64,000 nucleotides of DNA from NCBI RefSeq assembly GCF_900116295.1, contig NZ_FPAF01000004.1, positions 293,334-357,333 on the forward strand, written 5' to 3'. A model generated the notes under the pieces. The model saw only the letters and a program-made list of their open reading frames with translations, was not told the origin of the DNA and made no database searches. The translations under genes and the position numbers were made by a program. Positions 8,401 to 18,285 of this stretch are shown one piece after another (position 1 is the stretch's first letter; each line of letters starts with the position of its first letter). The stretch comes from Bacillus sp. 103mf. Lineage in GTDB: Bacteria > Bacillota > Bacilli > Bacillales > Bacillaceae_G.

Positions 8401-9127
8401 GATAAGTCCAGAAAACTATCTTGAGATCAAATCTTCCATTATAGATAAACCCCACAATCATCAATTATTAATCTTTTTAAAGCCAGTTCGATTCCATTTC
8501 TATAAATGTAACTCATCGGTAAGAATAGGAAACTGTTATTGATATCACTTTCAATTAGCTGGTATAACTATTTTCCAATTTCCATATATCCAATTATAAA
8601 GTAAACGACAATAAGAATTTGAAGAACAACTCAAAGTTTTGAAAGAAAAAATCGCTAAACTAAAAAAAGAATTGGGATACGAAGAATAACATTACAAAAA
8701 AACTCCGAATAAAAATATTCGAAGGAAAGTAATTACTATAAACTTTGTATATCCTGTTCAGTCTAAAACATTTTTCTAATTGAACAATTTCTGTATATTG
8801 ATAGAAATTCTGTTGTTTACTCAAAGTAGACACTTTTTCAGCATCCTTATATTTTTTAAAATTTTTTTACAAAAAAACGATAGTCCGTCTACATCTTAGA
8901 TAGAAAGAATACCGGTTTTTTCATCTTTGAGAACAATAATTTCTTAACTTGATAGACATGAGACGAAAATAATAATTCATCTATTATCGCTATTTACGAA
9001 TGAAGAAAAAGGAGAATATAGACCGTAAAATACAGCACATTATTCTACAAAAATGCGTTGTTTGAATGTACAAATTATTATATTTAATCTTTTATTTAAA
9101 CGAAAAAGTATCTATTTATACATAACA
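8401..9127. other. Gap with decayed coding fragments
   Basis: On the minus strand at about 8445-8562 an open frame without a start codon reads FLFLPMSYIYRNGIELALKR and continues to a stop, like part of an unknown helical protein. On the plus strand at about 8617-8689 a frame ends EEQLKVLKEKIAKLKKELGY, a coiled-coil tail. Neither can be assigned. The rest holds nothing recognisable. Confidence 0.35.
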
Positions 9128-10509
9128 TTATTGTTTTGTATCATTAATCCATTTAGCAATATCCTCAATGACATATTCAGGTACATTGGCAGGAATCATA
9201 TACTCACTTGGTAGACTTAAACTTCCTTCCCCTTCTGTAAAAGCATAGTTTAATTTGGGGTATTCTTTAAAAGTAACATTTGAGCGGTGTGACAATCCTT
9301 CTTGCCAACGGGAAAACTCTTCTTGTTTGGTTACCTGGTAATCACGTGCCCCTTGTAAAATAAACAGTGGTTCTAATTGTTTTTTTGCTACTTCAACAGG
9401 ATGCCAATGTGCAAAATCATACCAAACATACGGAAATCCTAATACAAACTTTGATGGTGGATTATTTGGATTAAAAGAAGGATCTTGTAAATAAGTAAAC
9501 TGTTTCTCATAAAAAGTTATAATTTCTTGCGGATAACCCAAATAACGATATTGATCAATCAAAAGTTCTGGCATTGTACGAGCAGGTGCTGCGAGTATAA
9601 TCGCACCTCTTATGAGTGAAGAAGGTGCATGGCTTAGTATACGAGGCATCATCATCCCTCCTTGGCTATGACCAAGAATAAAAACATTATTTGGATCAAT
9701 TCCCTCTTGTTGCACAGCAGATTTTGCAGCATATATCGCATCATCTGTTGTTTCTTTATCAACAGTTGCAATTTCTTTTGAAAATTTAAAAGGGTGTTCC
9801 ATCGTCCTTTTTTCATATCGAAGAACTGCAATTCCCTTCGAAGCAAGTCCTACGGCTATATAGCGGAAGGTCTTTATATTTCCAAACAATTCGTCTCGAT
9901 CGCTAGGTCCTGAACCATGAACTAGAACCACGACAGGGACTTTTTCTCCTTGTTTATAAGTTGGAATTGTAAGTGTAGCAGGTAAGGGATAAGTCGAATT
10001 TCCAATCACAATGTCTCTCTCATGGTAGTTATCAGGTGCATCGTATGCAGGTTTTGGAGCTTCTGAAACATGTTTTTCTTTTTTTTTTTTAGTAATTTCA
10101 TCTAGTTTACCACCAGGTGTAAATTTTAAAATAAAAGTAAAAGATTTATGTTTAAATTAAATAGGGATTTCTACATTTTGGTGGACTAAATTTCGTTCAC
10201 TTACTACAACGTCTCCAATTTTTTGAACTTCCCATTTTTTTCTTGCCCTTCAGCCCACCATGCAGCAAGATCATCATGTGGAAAACGTGATTGTAATGCG
10301 GTGGAGAAATACTTTCTTGCTTCTTTAGTCTCTCCTTTTGATAATGCCGTAAAAAACGAAGTAGCTCGCTCTTCATAAGAGTGTTTTTCTTCAATTGTTT
10401 GTTGTGTAGCTGCATTTGCTTCTGAAGCAAGTGGAATAGTCGATATACCCATTGAAAAGAAAAGTGTAAACGTCATAAGAGATTTACGAGTTACAGTATT
10501 TTTCGTCAT
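9128..10509 (-). pseudogene. Secreted DUF3887-alpha/beta hydrolase, broken by frameshift and stop
   Basis: The gene begins at ATG 10509 behind AGGAGG with a Sec signal peptide (LMTFTLFFSMGISTIPLASE, then ANA). Next comes a DUF3887 domain (SYEERATSFFTALSKGETKE). At about 10222-10228 a run of seven A shifts the frame: one more A would read on as GQEKKWEVQKIGDVVVSERN. In that frame a TAA follows at 10157-10159. After it the same frame runs without break to 9128 and encodes the hydrolase: oxyanion loop VLVHGSGPSDRDE, nucleophile elbow GHSQGG, acid near LQGARDYQV. The 293-codon hydrolase part alone has GTG 10009 but no good ribosome site. Two lesions make a true pseudogene likely, though the A-run could be a sequencing error. 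Confidence 0.8.
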
Positions 10510-11081
10510 AAACCAACCTCCTGAAATTATATTGCTAGTGATACAAACCATGGTATATTATGTGAAATACTCACATACAAGATTTCGACAATGTTTGTAT
10601 AGAAACCTGCTAAGGAAGGAGTCATTGTGGTAAGATGAAAAAAAGCTAAAGGAGAGCATTAATTTTAATTGAGTTTAATATTTTTGAGGAAGTGCTAAAC
10701 ATAGAATAAACAATAAAACCCCCTAAAAATAAATAAAGTGTTACTTTAAAAAACGGATTTAGCGTTTTCCTTTTTTAATAAACATTTCTTCATCATTCAA
10801 ATTCCAATAATCCCCAATCTGTCCTTATATGTAACATTAATCTTAAGATTAATATCTATTTTTTCAGCAATCCATTAGACAACTCATACTCCCCTAATAA
10901 GACGTCTGAAACAATACGATACCAATTATATTGTTGCCAATAAAAAAATCGTTACAGAGCAATCTGAAAGGTCGATTTTCTGTTCTTTTGTAATATTTTT
11001 CAATTTTATGTAAATAAATGTTAAAAAAGGCGTCCTTAATTATGAGTAAGGACACCTTTCTATTCTTTCTATGTAAAAACT
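10510..11081. other. Intergenic, no gene seen
   Basis: About 570 AT-rich bases between the broken hydrolase start and the SASP gene. Apart from the SASP terminator at 11026-11059, no supported feature was found. Confidence 0.5.
11026..11059 (-). terminator. Terminator of the SASP gene
   Basis: AAAGGCGTCCTTA pairs with TAAGGACACCTTT (one mismatch). Read on the minus strand the stem is followed by a T-run, as expected after the SASP stop at 11082. Confidence 0.75.
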
Positions 11082-11300
11082 TTAATGAGCTCTATATTGC
11101 CCTATTAACTTCTCTTCACCCATTCGAACAAGGCGTTTTGTAATTTCTCCACCAACAGAACCATTTGCACGTGCAGATGTCTCTGGACCAAGTGTGACTC
11201 CAAGTTCACGAGCGATCTCATATTTCATTTGTTCAATTGCACTTGCTGCACCTGTGATAAGAATCTCATTTGTATTATGATAATGTCCTTGAATATTCAT
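11082..11300 (-). CDS. Alpha/beta-type small acid-soluble spore protein (SASP)
   Basis: A 72-residue SASP. Two conserved blocks are present: the helix with the GPR protease site ([17 protein letters not shown]) and the second helix ([20 protein letters not shown]). These proteins coat spore DNA in the forespore, protect it from UV and heat, and are cut by GPR at germination. The N-terminus ([20 protein letters not shown]) is slightly longer than in the commonest members. Start ATG 11300 has GGAGGTG upstream. Expression is expected under the late forespore sigma factor, but no promoter was proven. Confidence 0.95.
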   Translation of the reverse strand: MNIQGHYHNTNEILITGAASAIEQMKYEIARELGVTLGPETSARANGSVGGEITKRLVRMGEEKLIGQYRAH

Positions 11301-11684
11301 AATTACACCTCCAGTATATTTGTATATAATGTGCTCTTAATTATGATAAATATACATATTATCATAATACTTTTTCTCAAAACAAAAGCTCCACTAAAAC
11401 AGAAGAATGAGAATGATTAAAAAATATAGACATTTCAAATTATTGTTTGTTATAATTCAAACGAAATAGATAAATGTCTACTTTGTATGTTTAACAATCC
11501 CAAAATTAACTAAGTACAATTTTGAAATAATGATAGAAGTCTTACCAATAATATTTCTAAACACAAAGAGACATTTCATCATTAATATGATTCTAGATTT
11601 CCCATATTATTAGGGTAATTAAAATGTAATTTTATTATCTTAATTTATAAACGTATCAAACCAAATTTACTGGAGGGGATAAAA
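11301..11684. other. Intergenic, no gene seen
   Basis: About 380 very AT-rich bases between the divergent SASP and glycosyltransferase genes. It must hold the promoters of both; none was clear enough to place. Confidence 0.5.
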
Positions 11685-12902
11685 ATGAAAAAAGCACTTT
11701 ACATCAATATAGGTGAAGAAGGACACGTAAACCCGACGTTAGGATTAGTGCGTGATTTAGTAAAACGCGGAGACCATATTGTCTATTATTCATCAAATCA
11801 TTTTGAAGAAAAAATCAAGAAAACAGGTGCACAGTTCCGAGCCATTGATCAAGAAGCACAAAGAAAACTCACGGAAAATATGAGTCTGATGGCTTCCCAG
11901 CCCAAAGAATATTTATTACATTTTCTAAATGCAATGGAAATGATCACTGATTCCATTCTTGAAAAAATCTCCAAAGAAACATATGATTACATCATCTACG
12001 ATGCACAGTCTTTACCTGGAAAATGGGTTGCTCACCATAGAGGTTTAGTATCTATTGCAACTTGGACCACGTTTGCTTTTTCACAAGAACTAAAAGAAAA
12101 TATGAACCTGACAGGACCAAAAAACATAGAACAAAAGCGAGAGCGTCTAGCCATACTACAAGCATTTTTGCAATTAGAAGAAATAGCAAAACGGAAACAA
12201 TATTTAGAAGAAAAATATGAAGTGCCGTTATCTGATAATTTTTTACTTTGCCCGGGTTCAGGCAATTTGAATATTGTTTTTACTTCTTGCTATTTTCAAA
12301 GAAACAGCAAGGATTTTAAAGATGGATATATTTTTGTCGGTCCTTCCATTGCTGAAAGTGAAACTCTAAATGATTTTCCAGTTGATGAATTAAAAGGACG
12401 ATGTGTGATTTATATTTCTATGGGAACCATAATTAACAATCAGCCTGAATTCTATCAAAAGTGTTTCGCCGCTTTAAAAGATTTCAATGCTAAAGTAATA
12501 CTTAGTATAGGCAAACAATTAACGGCGGAACAGCTAGGAGATATACCTGATAATTTTATTGTTCGTAACTATCTTCCTCAATTAGATATACTGCGTCAAA
12601 CGGATGTATTTATTAGCCATTGTGGAATGAACAGCACAAGTGAATCACTTTATTTTGAAGTACCTCTAGTTATGCTTCCATTTATAAACGATCAGCACAC
12701 GATCGCTGAACGAGTACACGAACTTGGTGCAGGATTTATGTTAAATATTCAGCAATTATCAGCCGCTGATTTAAAACATGCCGTTAATGAAGTATTGCAA
12801 CATTCGATTTATAAAGAGAATGCAAAAGAAATTAGTCAATCATTCCGTGAGGCAGGCGGTTATATCAAAGCCGCTGATGAAATTATTACATTTACTCGTT
12901 AA
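11685..12902 (+). CDS. Macrolide-type (MGT/YjiC-like) glycosyltransferase
   Basis: A 405-residue GT-B fold enzyme of family GT1. The N-terminal half binds the acceptor (ALYINIGEEGHVNPTLGLVR with the conserved His-containing GHVNP). The C-terminal half holds the sugar-nucleotide site (SHCGMNSTSESLYFEVPLV, then PFINDQHTIAERV). Enzymes of this type transfer glucose from UDP-glucose to flavonoids, macrolides and other aglycones and often act in detoxification. Start ATG has TGGAGGGG upstream. Downstream lies a Tn3 transposase remnant. Confidence 0.9.
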   Translation: MKKALYINIGEEGHVNPTLGLVRDLVKRGDHIVYYSSNHFEEKIKKTGAQFRAIDQEAQRKLTENMSLMASQPKEYLLHFLNAMEMITDSILEKISKETYDYIIYDAQSLPGKWVAHHRGLVSIATWTTFAFSQELKENMNLTGPKNIEQKRERLAILQAFLQLEEIAKRKQYLEEKYEVPLSDNFLLCPGSGNLNIVFTSCYFQRNSKDFKDGYIFVGPSIAESETLNDFPVDELKGRCVIYISMGTIINNQPEFYQKCFAALKDFNAKVILSIGKQLTAEQLGDIPDNFIVRNYLPQLDILRQTDVFISHCGMNSTSESLYFEVPLVMLPFINDQHTIAERVHELGAGFMLNIQQLSAADLKHAVNEVLQHSIYKENAKEISQSFREAGGYIKAADEIITFTR

Positions 12903-12950
12903 TACTGTTATGTATCCCGCTCAAACCCTATTAATTTAAGAATTTTATAA

Positions 12951-13370
12951 CATCCAACTTATCAAGCAATCTGTGAATTAGGAAAAGAAATGAAAACAAT
13001 TTTCTTGTGTGATTATTTACATTTTGAAGAAATCCGTCGAGAAATTCATGAAGGTCTAAACACTATTGAACATTGGAATTCCGTTAATAACTATATATTT
13101 TATGGAAAAAACAACGAAATTCGTTCTAATTCTTTAGAAGACCAAGAAATATCTGCACTATCACTTCAATTATTACAAAACTGTTTAGTATTTATGAATA
13201 CATTAATGGTTCAAGAAGTCTTGTATGACAATAATAAATATTTACTTAACAGAATGACTGCTGAAGATTTCCGAGGGTTAACACCATTATTTTATAATCA
13301 TATTAATCCATACGGTACCTTTAAATTAAATATGGATCAAAGAATCCCTATTAAGCTGAAAATAGCATAA
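12951..13370 (+). pseudogene. Tn3-family transposase C-terminal fragment
   Basis: The open frame begins after a stop at 12948 and reads [20 protein letters not shown], then [20 protein letters not shown] and [20 protein letters not shown], ending with [16 protein letters not shown]. This is the C-terminal part of the DDE transposase TnpA of Tn3-family elements, whose full length is about 1000 residues. Only about 139 codons remain. No intact terminal repeat was recognised next to it. It lies on the left of the three-gene toxin-like operon, and a serine resolvase pseudogene lies on the right. Confidence 0.85.
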
Positions 13371-13428
13371 ATTCTTTAAAGATGCTACAGTTCGATATGA
13401 TAATCGTTCACCTAAGCTAAATAAATAG

Positions 13429-13464
13429 AAAAAAGCTCAAAAACAGCGGTTTCTGAGCTTTTTT
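13429..13464. terminator. Terminator between Tn3 remnant and toxin-like operon
   Basis: AAAAAAGCTCA and TGAGCTTTTTT form an 11-base stem extended inward by a near-perfect second stem. It is followed by T on both strands, so it can end the minus-strand toxin-like operon, whose last stop is at 13509. Confidence 0.8.
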
Positions 13465-13508
13465 ATAACGTGACTTCTATTAAAATATCTACTTAAAACT
13501 GCTTTTCT

Positions 13509-14372
13509 TCAAGAAAAGTTCTCTGCATTTTTATAAAAATTTTCCGCTTCATCCCGAATTGCTTTCCAATCTTCAAAGGCCAATTCGAGCTCTAAAGCAG
13601 CAATGAACGCTTCTAGATTTTCGATATCCTCAATATTGTCTGCCAGTTCTTTTAAATCATAAGATATAGATCCCCATATTCTATGAACTTTCCGAATAAC
13701 AGGTAAAACGTTCTCCTTAAACTGAATCAAATGCTTAACTGGAGCTACTAAATAGACAACTGTGTTTTGTGCAACAACGAAATCATTTGAATCATACAAT
13801 GGTAACTGTGACATCAGATACGACCATGTTGGTACTATTTCTTCGTATTTTTGAATTTCTGAATAGAACTCGGAGAGAGATGTTGCTATAGATTGAGACT
13901 GTTGATAATATGCCTGTGCGTGATTAGATAAATCTTTACACATATTTATGAATTTAGATTTAGTGTTTGGAGATAGTTTACCATTTTGTGCTTCCGATAT
14001 TACTTGATTAAGGTCATTAAAATATTTAATAGTAATCAAATCTGCAAAAGCCACAATGTTTTGAGAAAGGATAAGTATATCTTTATGTCCTCCATTGTCC
14101 CAGAACCTACATTTTTCTATAACGTTTAACTTAGTTGCAATTGCTTCTTCAACTAATCTACGAAAAGTAGAAGTTGTGATGAGTCTATCCCAATTACTTT
14201 TGACTTTTCCGTCGAGTATGAGATATATTCTTTCCTTCACTTGATCGATACTAGTCGGTGCTGAGATCCATTTGTTTAAATAATTAGCGAATGAACGCCA
14301 TTCTTCTATCGTAAGGAGAAAAGGAGAATTTTTCCCTCCTAATTCTCGTGGAGAAAAGGCTAAATGGTTCAT
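13509..14372 (-). CDS. Xenorhabdolysin-A-like (alpha-helical toxin) protein, short form
   Basis: A 287-residue protein, mostly helical. Its N-terminus (SPRELGGKNSPFLLTIEEW) and C-terminal helix (VLPVIRKVHRIWGSISYDL) match the 353-residue gene at 16914 of the same operon, and both resemble the XaxA/YaxA component of alpha-pore-forming toxins. It is shorter in the middle and has no strong hydrophobic segment like residues 211-227 of the longer paralogue, so it may serve as a docking or partner subunit. No signal peptide is seen, as for XaxA-type proteins. It is the last gene of the operon, with GAGAGGTG before ATG 14372. The family link is by motif and should be tested by structure prediction. 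Confidence 0.7.
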   Translation of the reverse strand: MNHLAFSPRELGGKNSPFLLTIEEWRSFANYLNKWISAPTSIDQVKERIYLILDGKVKSNWDRLITTSTFRRLVEEAIATKLNVIEKCRFWDNGGHKDILILSQNIVAFADLITIKYFNDLNQVISEAQNGKLSPNTKSKFINMCKDLSNHAQAYYQQSQSIATSLSEFYSEIQKYEEIVPTWSYLMSQLPLYDSNDFVVAQNTVVYLVAPVKHLIQFKENVLPVIRKVHRIWGSISYDLKELADNIEDIENLEAFIAALELELAFEDWKAIRDEAENFYKNAENFS

Positions 14373-14442
14373 ATGAACACCTCTCTAGATAATTGTTAGT
14401 TGTATTTACTCATTGCTTTTTAAACAGATTTTATTAAATCAT

Positions 14443-16740
14443 TTAAACCGGATTATTTTTCTTGTAATTAGCAACAAGAGAACCTGCTAATTCCATTCTG
14501 ATTTTTGTCACATGAGAAAGGTCTGGCCCCTCATGAACTTTAATTGTCCAGGTTGTGTAAGGATTTGGAATAAAGTAGTCGTAAGCAAATTCGTCCGCAA
14601 TGATTCCATCAGTAATTATTGTAGCTCCTTGATAACTAAATCCTCGATTAAAGGATTCCGAATTAAATTGAAACCTTTTCTCCATATAATTATCATAATA
14701 GTGTCCTGAATTCGTAATCCGTATTTGTACTTTAGAAGTAGCGTCAATTCCATCTAACCAAATTCGCATTAATTTAAGGCGAACACGATACTCATTTTCA
14801 AAAAGGGAATCGTTTAAGTTAATTTCCCACGAAGCTTCTCTTTGTTCCTTCAATGACTCTAGAATTTTTGAATCTGTAATTTCTACTATTCTATTTTGAA
14901 AAAGTTGAGGAGGTGGATTAAATTGTTTTAAAGCCTGCATACAATCCGTTTGTATTGTTGCCACATCCACTTTTAGTTCGGATACATCTTTTAAGATATT
15001 TGGATTTACATCTGAGTCTCGGAGAGCCCAATATTTATAAGCATGTTTGTAATTTGCTAATGCCACAAATAGAATTTGCTTCATGTCTATATAACGTTGA
15101 TAAATCTTTTGTTCCATTTCTTCATTTTCAGATTCTTGCTCCTCTAGATTTTCAATATACTCTTCTAACCTTGCAAGATCAGCTTGATGGATATGTTTTT
15201 TAAGTAACAAACGGAATAGTTCTTGACTACAACGAATGATGGTTACTTGGTTTGAAGCGAGTGTTTGTCCATATACAGCTAAGATGTCTAACTCTAGTAG
15301 ATATGCCCTAGCACCTTCAATTTCTTTCTTAATTGCATCATCTAAAGCTGCAGCTGTCTTTAACTTAAATATGTCCCAAGTTGCTTTACCAGTTAAATCT
15401 TCTTGAGGAATATCCCAATCAGTATCTTTAATTTTTTCAAATAGGTCATCTGGGAATTGCATATCTCCTGATGCCTCTGATATATCTTCTGCTAATGCAT
15501 ATACCTTGTTAATTAATTCAACAAGTTCATTTAGTTTCTCCATACTTTCTTTTAATGCTTGAGCTAATGCTGATAGTTCACCACCAGCTTCTATAATTTC
15601 TTTTAAAGCATTAATTATCCCTATTATCTCTCCAGGGGCAGAAGCTCCTCCTGAAGCAATTATGGAACCCATAGATTGTGCAAAATTTAGAATAGTACTT
15701 ACCATTTTGAAAGCTAATTTCATTTGTTGTTCATATTCATATTTCTTAAGTCCATACTCGAACTCAATTTTAGATAATGTTAAGACGTATTGCTGTTTCT
15801 CAAATTGACGTAAAGATGTCTCAATTGCATCTCGAGAATTTTTTAAATTGTTTTTTGCTTGATTAATTAATGTTTCTTTAAATAATAGGGTATCTTGTTC
15901 ATGTTTTAGCATGAGCAGGGCTGCATTTTTACGATCATCAATTGATAAATTTTTATCTAAGTAACGATGATATTGCGCCTCAAATTGCTGTGCAGCTCCC
16001 AAAAAAGCATTAATTTCATCTCTGTAGAGTTCTTTATCTAAAAGGGGCACAAATGTATTATCACCACGATTAGCAGTTAAAATAGCCAACAATGAAGTGC
16101 TTTGTACACACAATGAAGCTAGTCCGTCATATTGAGTAGTAAATATCTTTAACCAATTCAACTGATTGGCTGCAATATCAGGTCTTGATTCAAAAAATAG
16201 ACACGCTACTTGGAAAACAGAAGTAAAAAGTTTTGGAAGTTGCGGTGTTGGGACTACGTGTGCAATTTCTTCTGCAGTAAATATTCCATCCTTATCGGAC
16301 AATCTTACGCCTTTATTTTTGAGCTCTATAGAATAAGGAGGTGGAGAACTTTGATTATAGATTGGAGTTGCATGTAACACTCCAGAAAGTTCAATACCAT
16401 ATATCGTCAACTGTGCTAACTTGCCTCCATTTTTATAATCTAGTAAAATCTCTGCGGTCCCTTCTGATTGTACTTCCACTCTTCTTGCTCTAATAACTAA
16501 TTGCATATCTTTTAAAATACAGCTGAAATTGTTAGGAATTCGGACTACATCCGCAAAAATTGAAACCATACTTGGTGTTAATTCACTATCCTCAATAGAC
16601 TTAAATACTTCTCCTAAGTCAACGAATAAATCACGAATCTCATATTTTATTCTTGTTGCATTTAAGTAAGACGTTCCTGGAATTTGTTGATTTGTTAATA
16701 ACTCCTCATACAAAGCCTTATAATCAATACTACTAACCAT
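14443..16740 (-). CDS. Large helical protein with hydrophobic core and beta-rich tail, middle gene of toxin-like operon
   Basis: A 765-residue protein from ATG 16740 (the upstream ATG 16755 overlaps the GGAGGAATT ribosome site). Residues about 10-170 form a mixed N-domain. Residues 230-430 are long helices with coiled-coil character around a hydrophobic, Gly/Ala-rich hairpin (STILNFAQSMGSIIASGG, then IIGIINALKEII), typical of a membrane-inserting element. Another helical stretch with coiled coil follows (ARLEEYIENLEEQESENEEM). Residues about 620-760 look like a beta-sandwich (YRVRLKLMRIWLDGI ... PYTTWTIKVHE), similar in style to the C-terminal part of Tc toxin A-related proteins. No signal peptide. 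I do not recognise the full protein; a pore-forming or delivery role is inferred from context. Confidence 0.6.
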   Translation of the reverse strand: MVSSIDYKALYEELLTNQQIPGTSYLNATRIKYEIRDLFVDLGEVFKSIEDSELTPSMVSIFADVVRIPNNFSCILKDMQLVIRARRVEVQSEGTAEILLDYKNGGKLAQLTIYGIELSGVLHATPIYNQSSPPPYSIELKNKGVRLSDKDGIFTAEEIAHVVPTPQLPKLFTSVFQVACLFFESRPDIAANQLNWLKIFTTQYDGLASLCVQSTSLLAILTANRGDNTFVPLLDKELYRDEINAFLGAAQQFEAQYHRYLDKNLSIDDRKNAALLMLKHEQDTLLFKETLINQAKNNLKNSRDAIETSLRQFEKQQYVLTLSKIEFEYGLKKYEYEQQMKLAFKMVSTILNFAQSMGSIIASGGASAPGEIIGIINALKEIIEAGGELSALAQALKESMEKLNELVELINKVYALAEDISEASGDMQFPDDLFEKIKDTDWDIPQEDLTGKATWDIFKLKTAAALDDAIKKEIEGARAYLLELDILAVYGQTLASNQVTIIRCSQELFRLLLKKHIHQADLARLEEYIENLEEQESENEEMEQKIYQRYIDMKQILFVALANYKHAYKYWALRDSDVNPNILKDVSELKVDVATIQTDCMQALKQFNPPPQLFQNRIVEITDSKILESLKEQREASWEINLNDSLFENEYRVRLKLMRIWLDGIDATSKVQIRITNSGHYYDNYMEKRFQFNSESFNRGFSYQGATIITDGIIADEFAYDYFIPNPYTTWTIKVHEGPDLSHVTKIRMELAGSLVANYKKNNPV

Positions 16741-16766
16741 TATGAATTCCTCCATTTAAAAAATGA

Positions 16767-16829
16767 GAGACAAAAGAAAGAATGTATGGAATAAATGAAA
16801 ATTTATCCTTCTTATTCTTCTTTTGTCTC
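16767..16829 (-). promoter_or_regulatory. Long intercistronic hairpin in the toxin-like operon
   Basis: A 12-base perfect outer stem (GAGACAAAAGAA) continues into an imperfect inner stem that ends in a GAAA tetraloop between ATAAAT arms. It lies between the first and second genes of the operon. There is no proper T-run on the minus strand, so it may be a processing, stabilising or partial-termination element. Confidence 0.55.
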
Positions 16830-16913
16830 TAGATTTATAGCCCGAACTGTATTTATTTCATTTATTCCTATATTAGAGCGATTTATATTATAGGTGACAT
16901 TAATATTTCATAT

Positions 16914-17975
16914 TTAAGCTGTGTATTGTTCAACAACAAACCCAACATCTGCATTAACTCGGAAGTCATCCGCTTGTTTCCCAACAGCTTCCCACTGCAT
17001 AATAGCCAATTCAACTCCAAGATCAGCAAATTCTGGATCATCACGAATATCTTCCATAACAATTTTAGATAGTTCGTCAAGATCACTATGAAGAGAATTC
17101 CAAATGCCATGAATTTTCTGTATTATAGGTAACGCAGCAGCCATTTGCTCTTGGATTTTATCTGTGCCTGTATCGGTTTTATCAAGCAAAGACATCAGAT
17201 AAACATTTCTTTGAATTATTTTACCAGATTCTTCTATTTGTTGTTTTGTAGCATCAATTCTCGCTTTTAATGCTTTCCCTTTTGTACTGTCGAGAATTCC
17301 CTTTAATGCAAATCCAAAAACAGGACCAAGTAACAACGATAACCATGATTGAGATTGATAGTCCTCATACTCATCCATATACTTCTCTAAATCTTCCCGT
17401 AAGCGCTCTACCGAAGCTCTAAGTTGTTTTACTTCTTCACTATGTTCGCCATATTTTTTATCATATTTATCCTTAACCACTATTAAGCTCTGATAATCAT
17501 TTGCCGTATCAGTTGCAAATGTTCCAATCATGGTTGCCAATGCACCGGCATGATCACGAAATTCAGATGCTTCCTTTGCTAGCCTCTCACAGATTTTCTT
17601 AAACATTTCTAAAGCTTCGGTATCGCCATCTATAATAGCTGGTAAATAATCAAGTAATGGCTTGTAGTAAACTTTTGCTCTCCTTGCATAATTTACAATT
17701 TCATTAGCAACTCTAAGAACTTCTCTATATGTGTTATCTGTCCAATTTTGACAGTGAATTTTAACATTTGTATAAACAGAATATAATTCATTAAAATCTG
17801 GCATCTCATCTGAAGCTGAAAGCGCTAAAGCTTTACGCATCTCAGCTTCATTCACAGGTACATATGCTCCATCACCTGTATATTTTTGAATCGTAATCCA
17901 TTCCTCTTTAGAAAGTAAGAATGGGGAATCTTCTTTACCTCCAAGATCTCTTGGAGAAATATCTCGTTTTACCAC
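16914..17975 (-). CDS. Xenorhabdolysin-A-like (alpha-pore-forming toxin) subunit
   Basis: A 353-residue helical protein from GTG 17975 behind GAGAGGGTG. The layout follows XaxA/YaxA: N-terminal helices (residues 20-110, including SKEEWITIQKY and ARRAKVYYKPLLDYLPAI), a long coiled-coil pair (160-205 and 230-260), a hydrophobic segment at 211-227 (WLSLLLGPVFGFALKG) between them, and a return helix (PIIQKIHGIWNSLHSDLDEL). In characterised toxins of this class the hydrophobic tip enters the target membrane and a second subunit completes the pore. No signal peptide. It is the first gene of a three-gene operon flanked by Tn3 remnants. No classical XaxB gene is adjacent. Confidence 0.75.
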   Translation of the reverse strand: MVKRDISPRDLGGKEDSPFLLSKEEWITIQKYTGDGAYVPVNEAEMRKALALSASDEMPDFNELYSVYTNVKIHCQNWTDNTYREVLRVANEIVNYARRAKVYYKPLLDYLPAIIDGDTEALEMFKKICERLAKEASEFRDHAGALATMIGTFATDTANDYQSLIVVKDKYDKKYGEHSEEVKQLRASVERLREDLEKYMDEYEDYQSQSWLSLLLGPVFGFALKGILDSTKGKALKARIDATKQQIEESGKIIQRNVYLMSLLDKTDTGTDKIQEQMAAALPIIQKIHGIWNSLHSDLDELSKIVMEDIRDDPEFADLGVELAIMQWEAVGKQADDFRVNADVGFVVEQYTA

Positions 17976-18285
17976 TACAATACACCCTCTCTAATTTATG
18001 AAATAATATATCTATAAACTTTCCATTTACAAATTCATATAATTACCTCCATTGTAAATATTTGATAATAAAAATTATATATAAATCCGAAGAGAAATAT
18101 ATCTATGATATGAGAGTATAGATTTTTTTAAAAAATTCATAATATTCAATTAATAATTAGGTTTAATTCTGTGCAATACACCTTTATCCCAATAGAGTCT
18201 ACTCTATTGGGATGTTTCTGTAAGTCTGCTATAACGGTATCTCAGAGTGTCCCATATGACTTGTTTCAAAATAGGAGTGTGAAAT
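17976..18285. other. Upstream region of the toxin-like operon
   Basis: About 310 AT-rich bases that must hold the promoter of the minus-strand operon and of the plus-strand resolvase pseudogene. A perfect 13-base inverted repeat (arm ATCCCAATAGAGT, two-base centre) lies at 18186-18213 and may be part of a resolution site or a terminator. No clear PlcR box was found. Confidence 0.5.
18186..18213. repeat. Perfect 13-bp inverted repeat near the resolvase pseudogene
   Basis: ATCCCAATAGAGT and its exact complement flank a CT centre, 73 bases before the resolvase start. Resolution sites of Tn3 elements lie just upstream of tnpR and contain such dyads; a terminator is the alternative. Confidence 0.45.

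Noticed and set aside
9652-9846. 64-codon minus-strand frame within the hydrolase
   Set aside because: Out of frame with the hydrolase domain, which has a complete catalytic triad in the other frame.
17976-18180. Possible PlcR box before the toxin-like operon (TATGATATGAGAGTATA)
   Set aside because: It does not fit the PlcR consensus TATGnAnnnnTnCATA; central T and second half are wrong.
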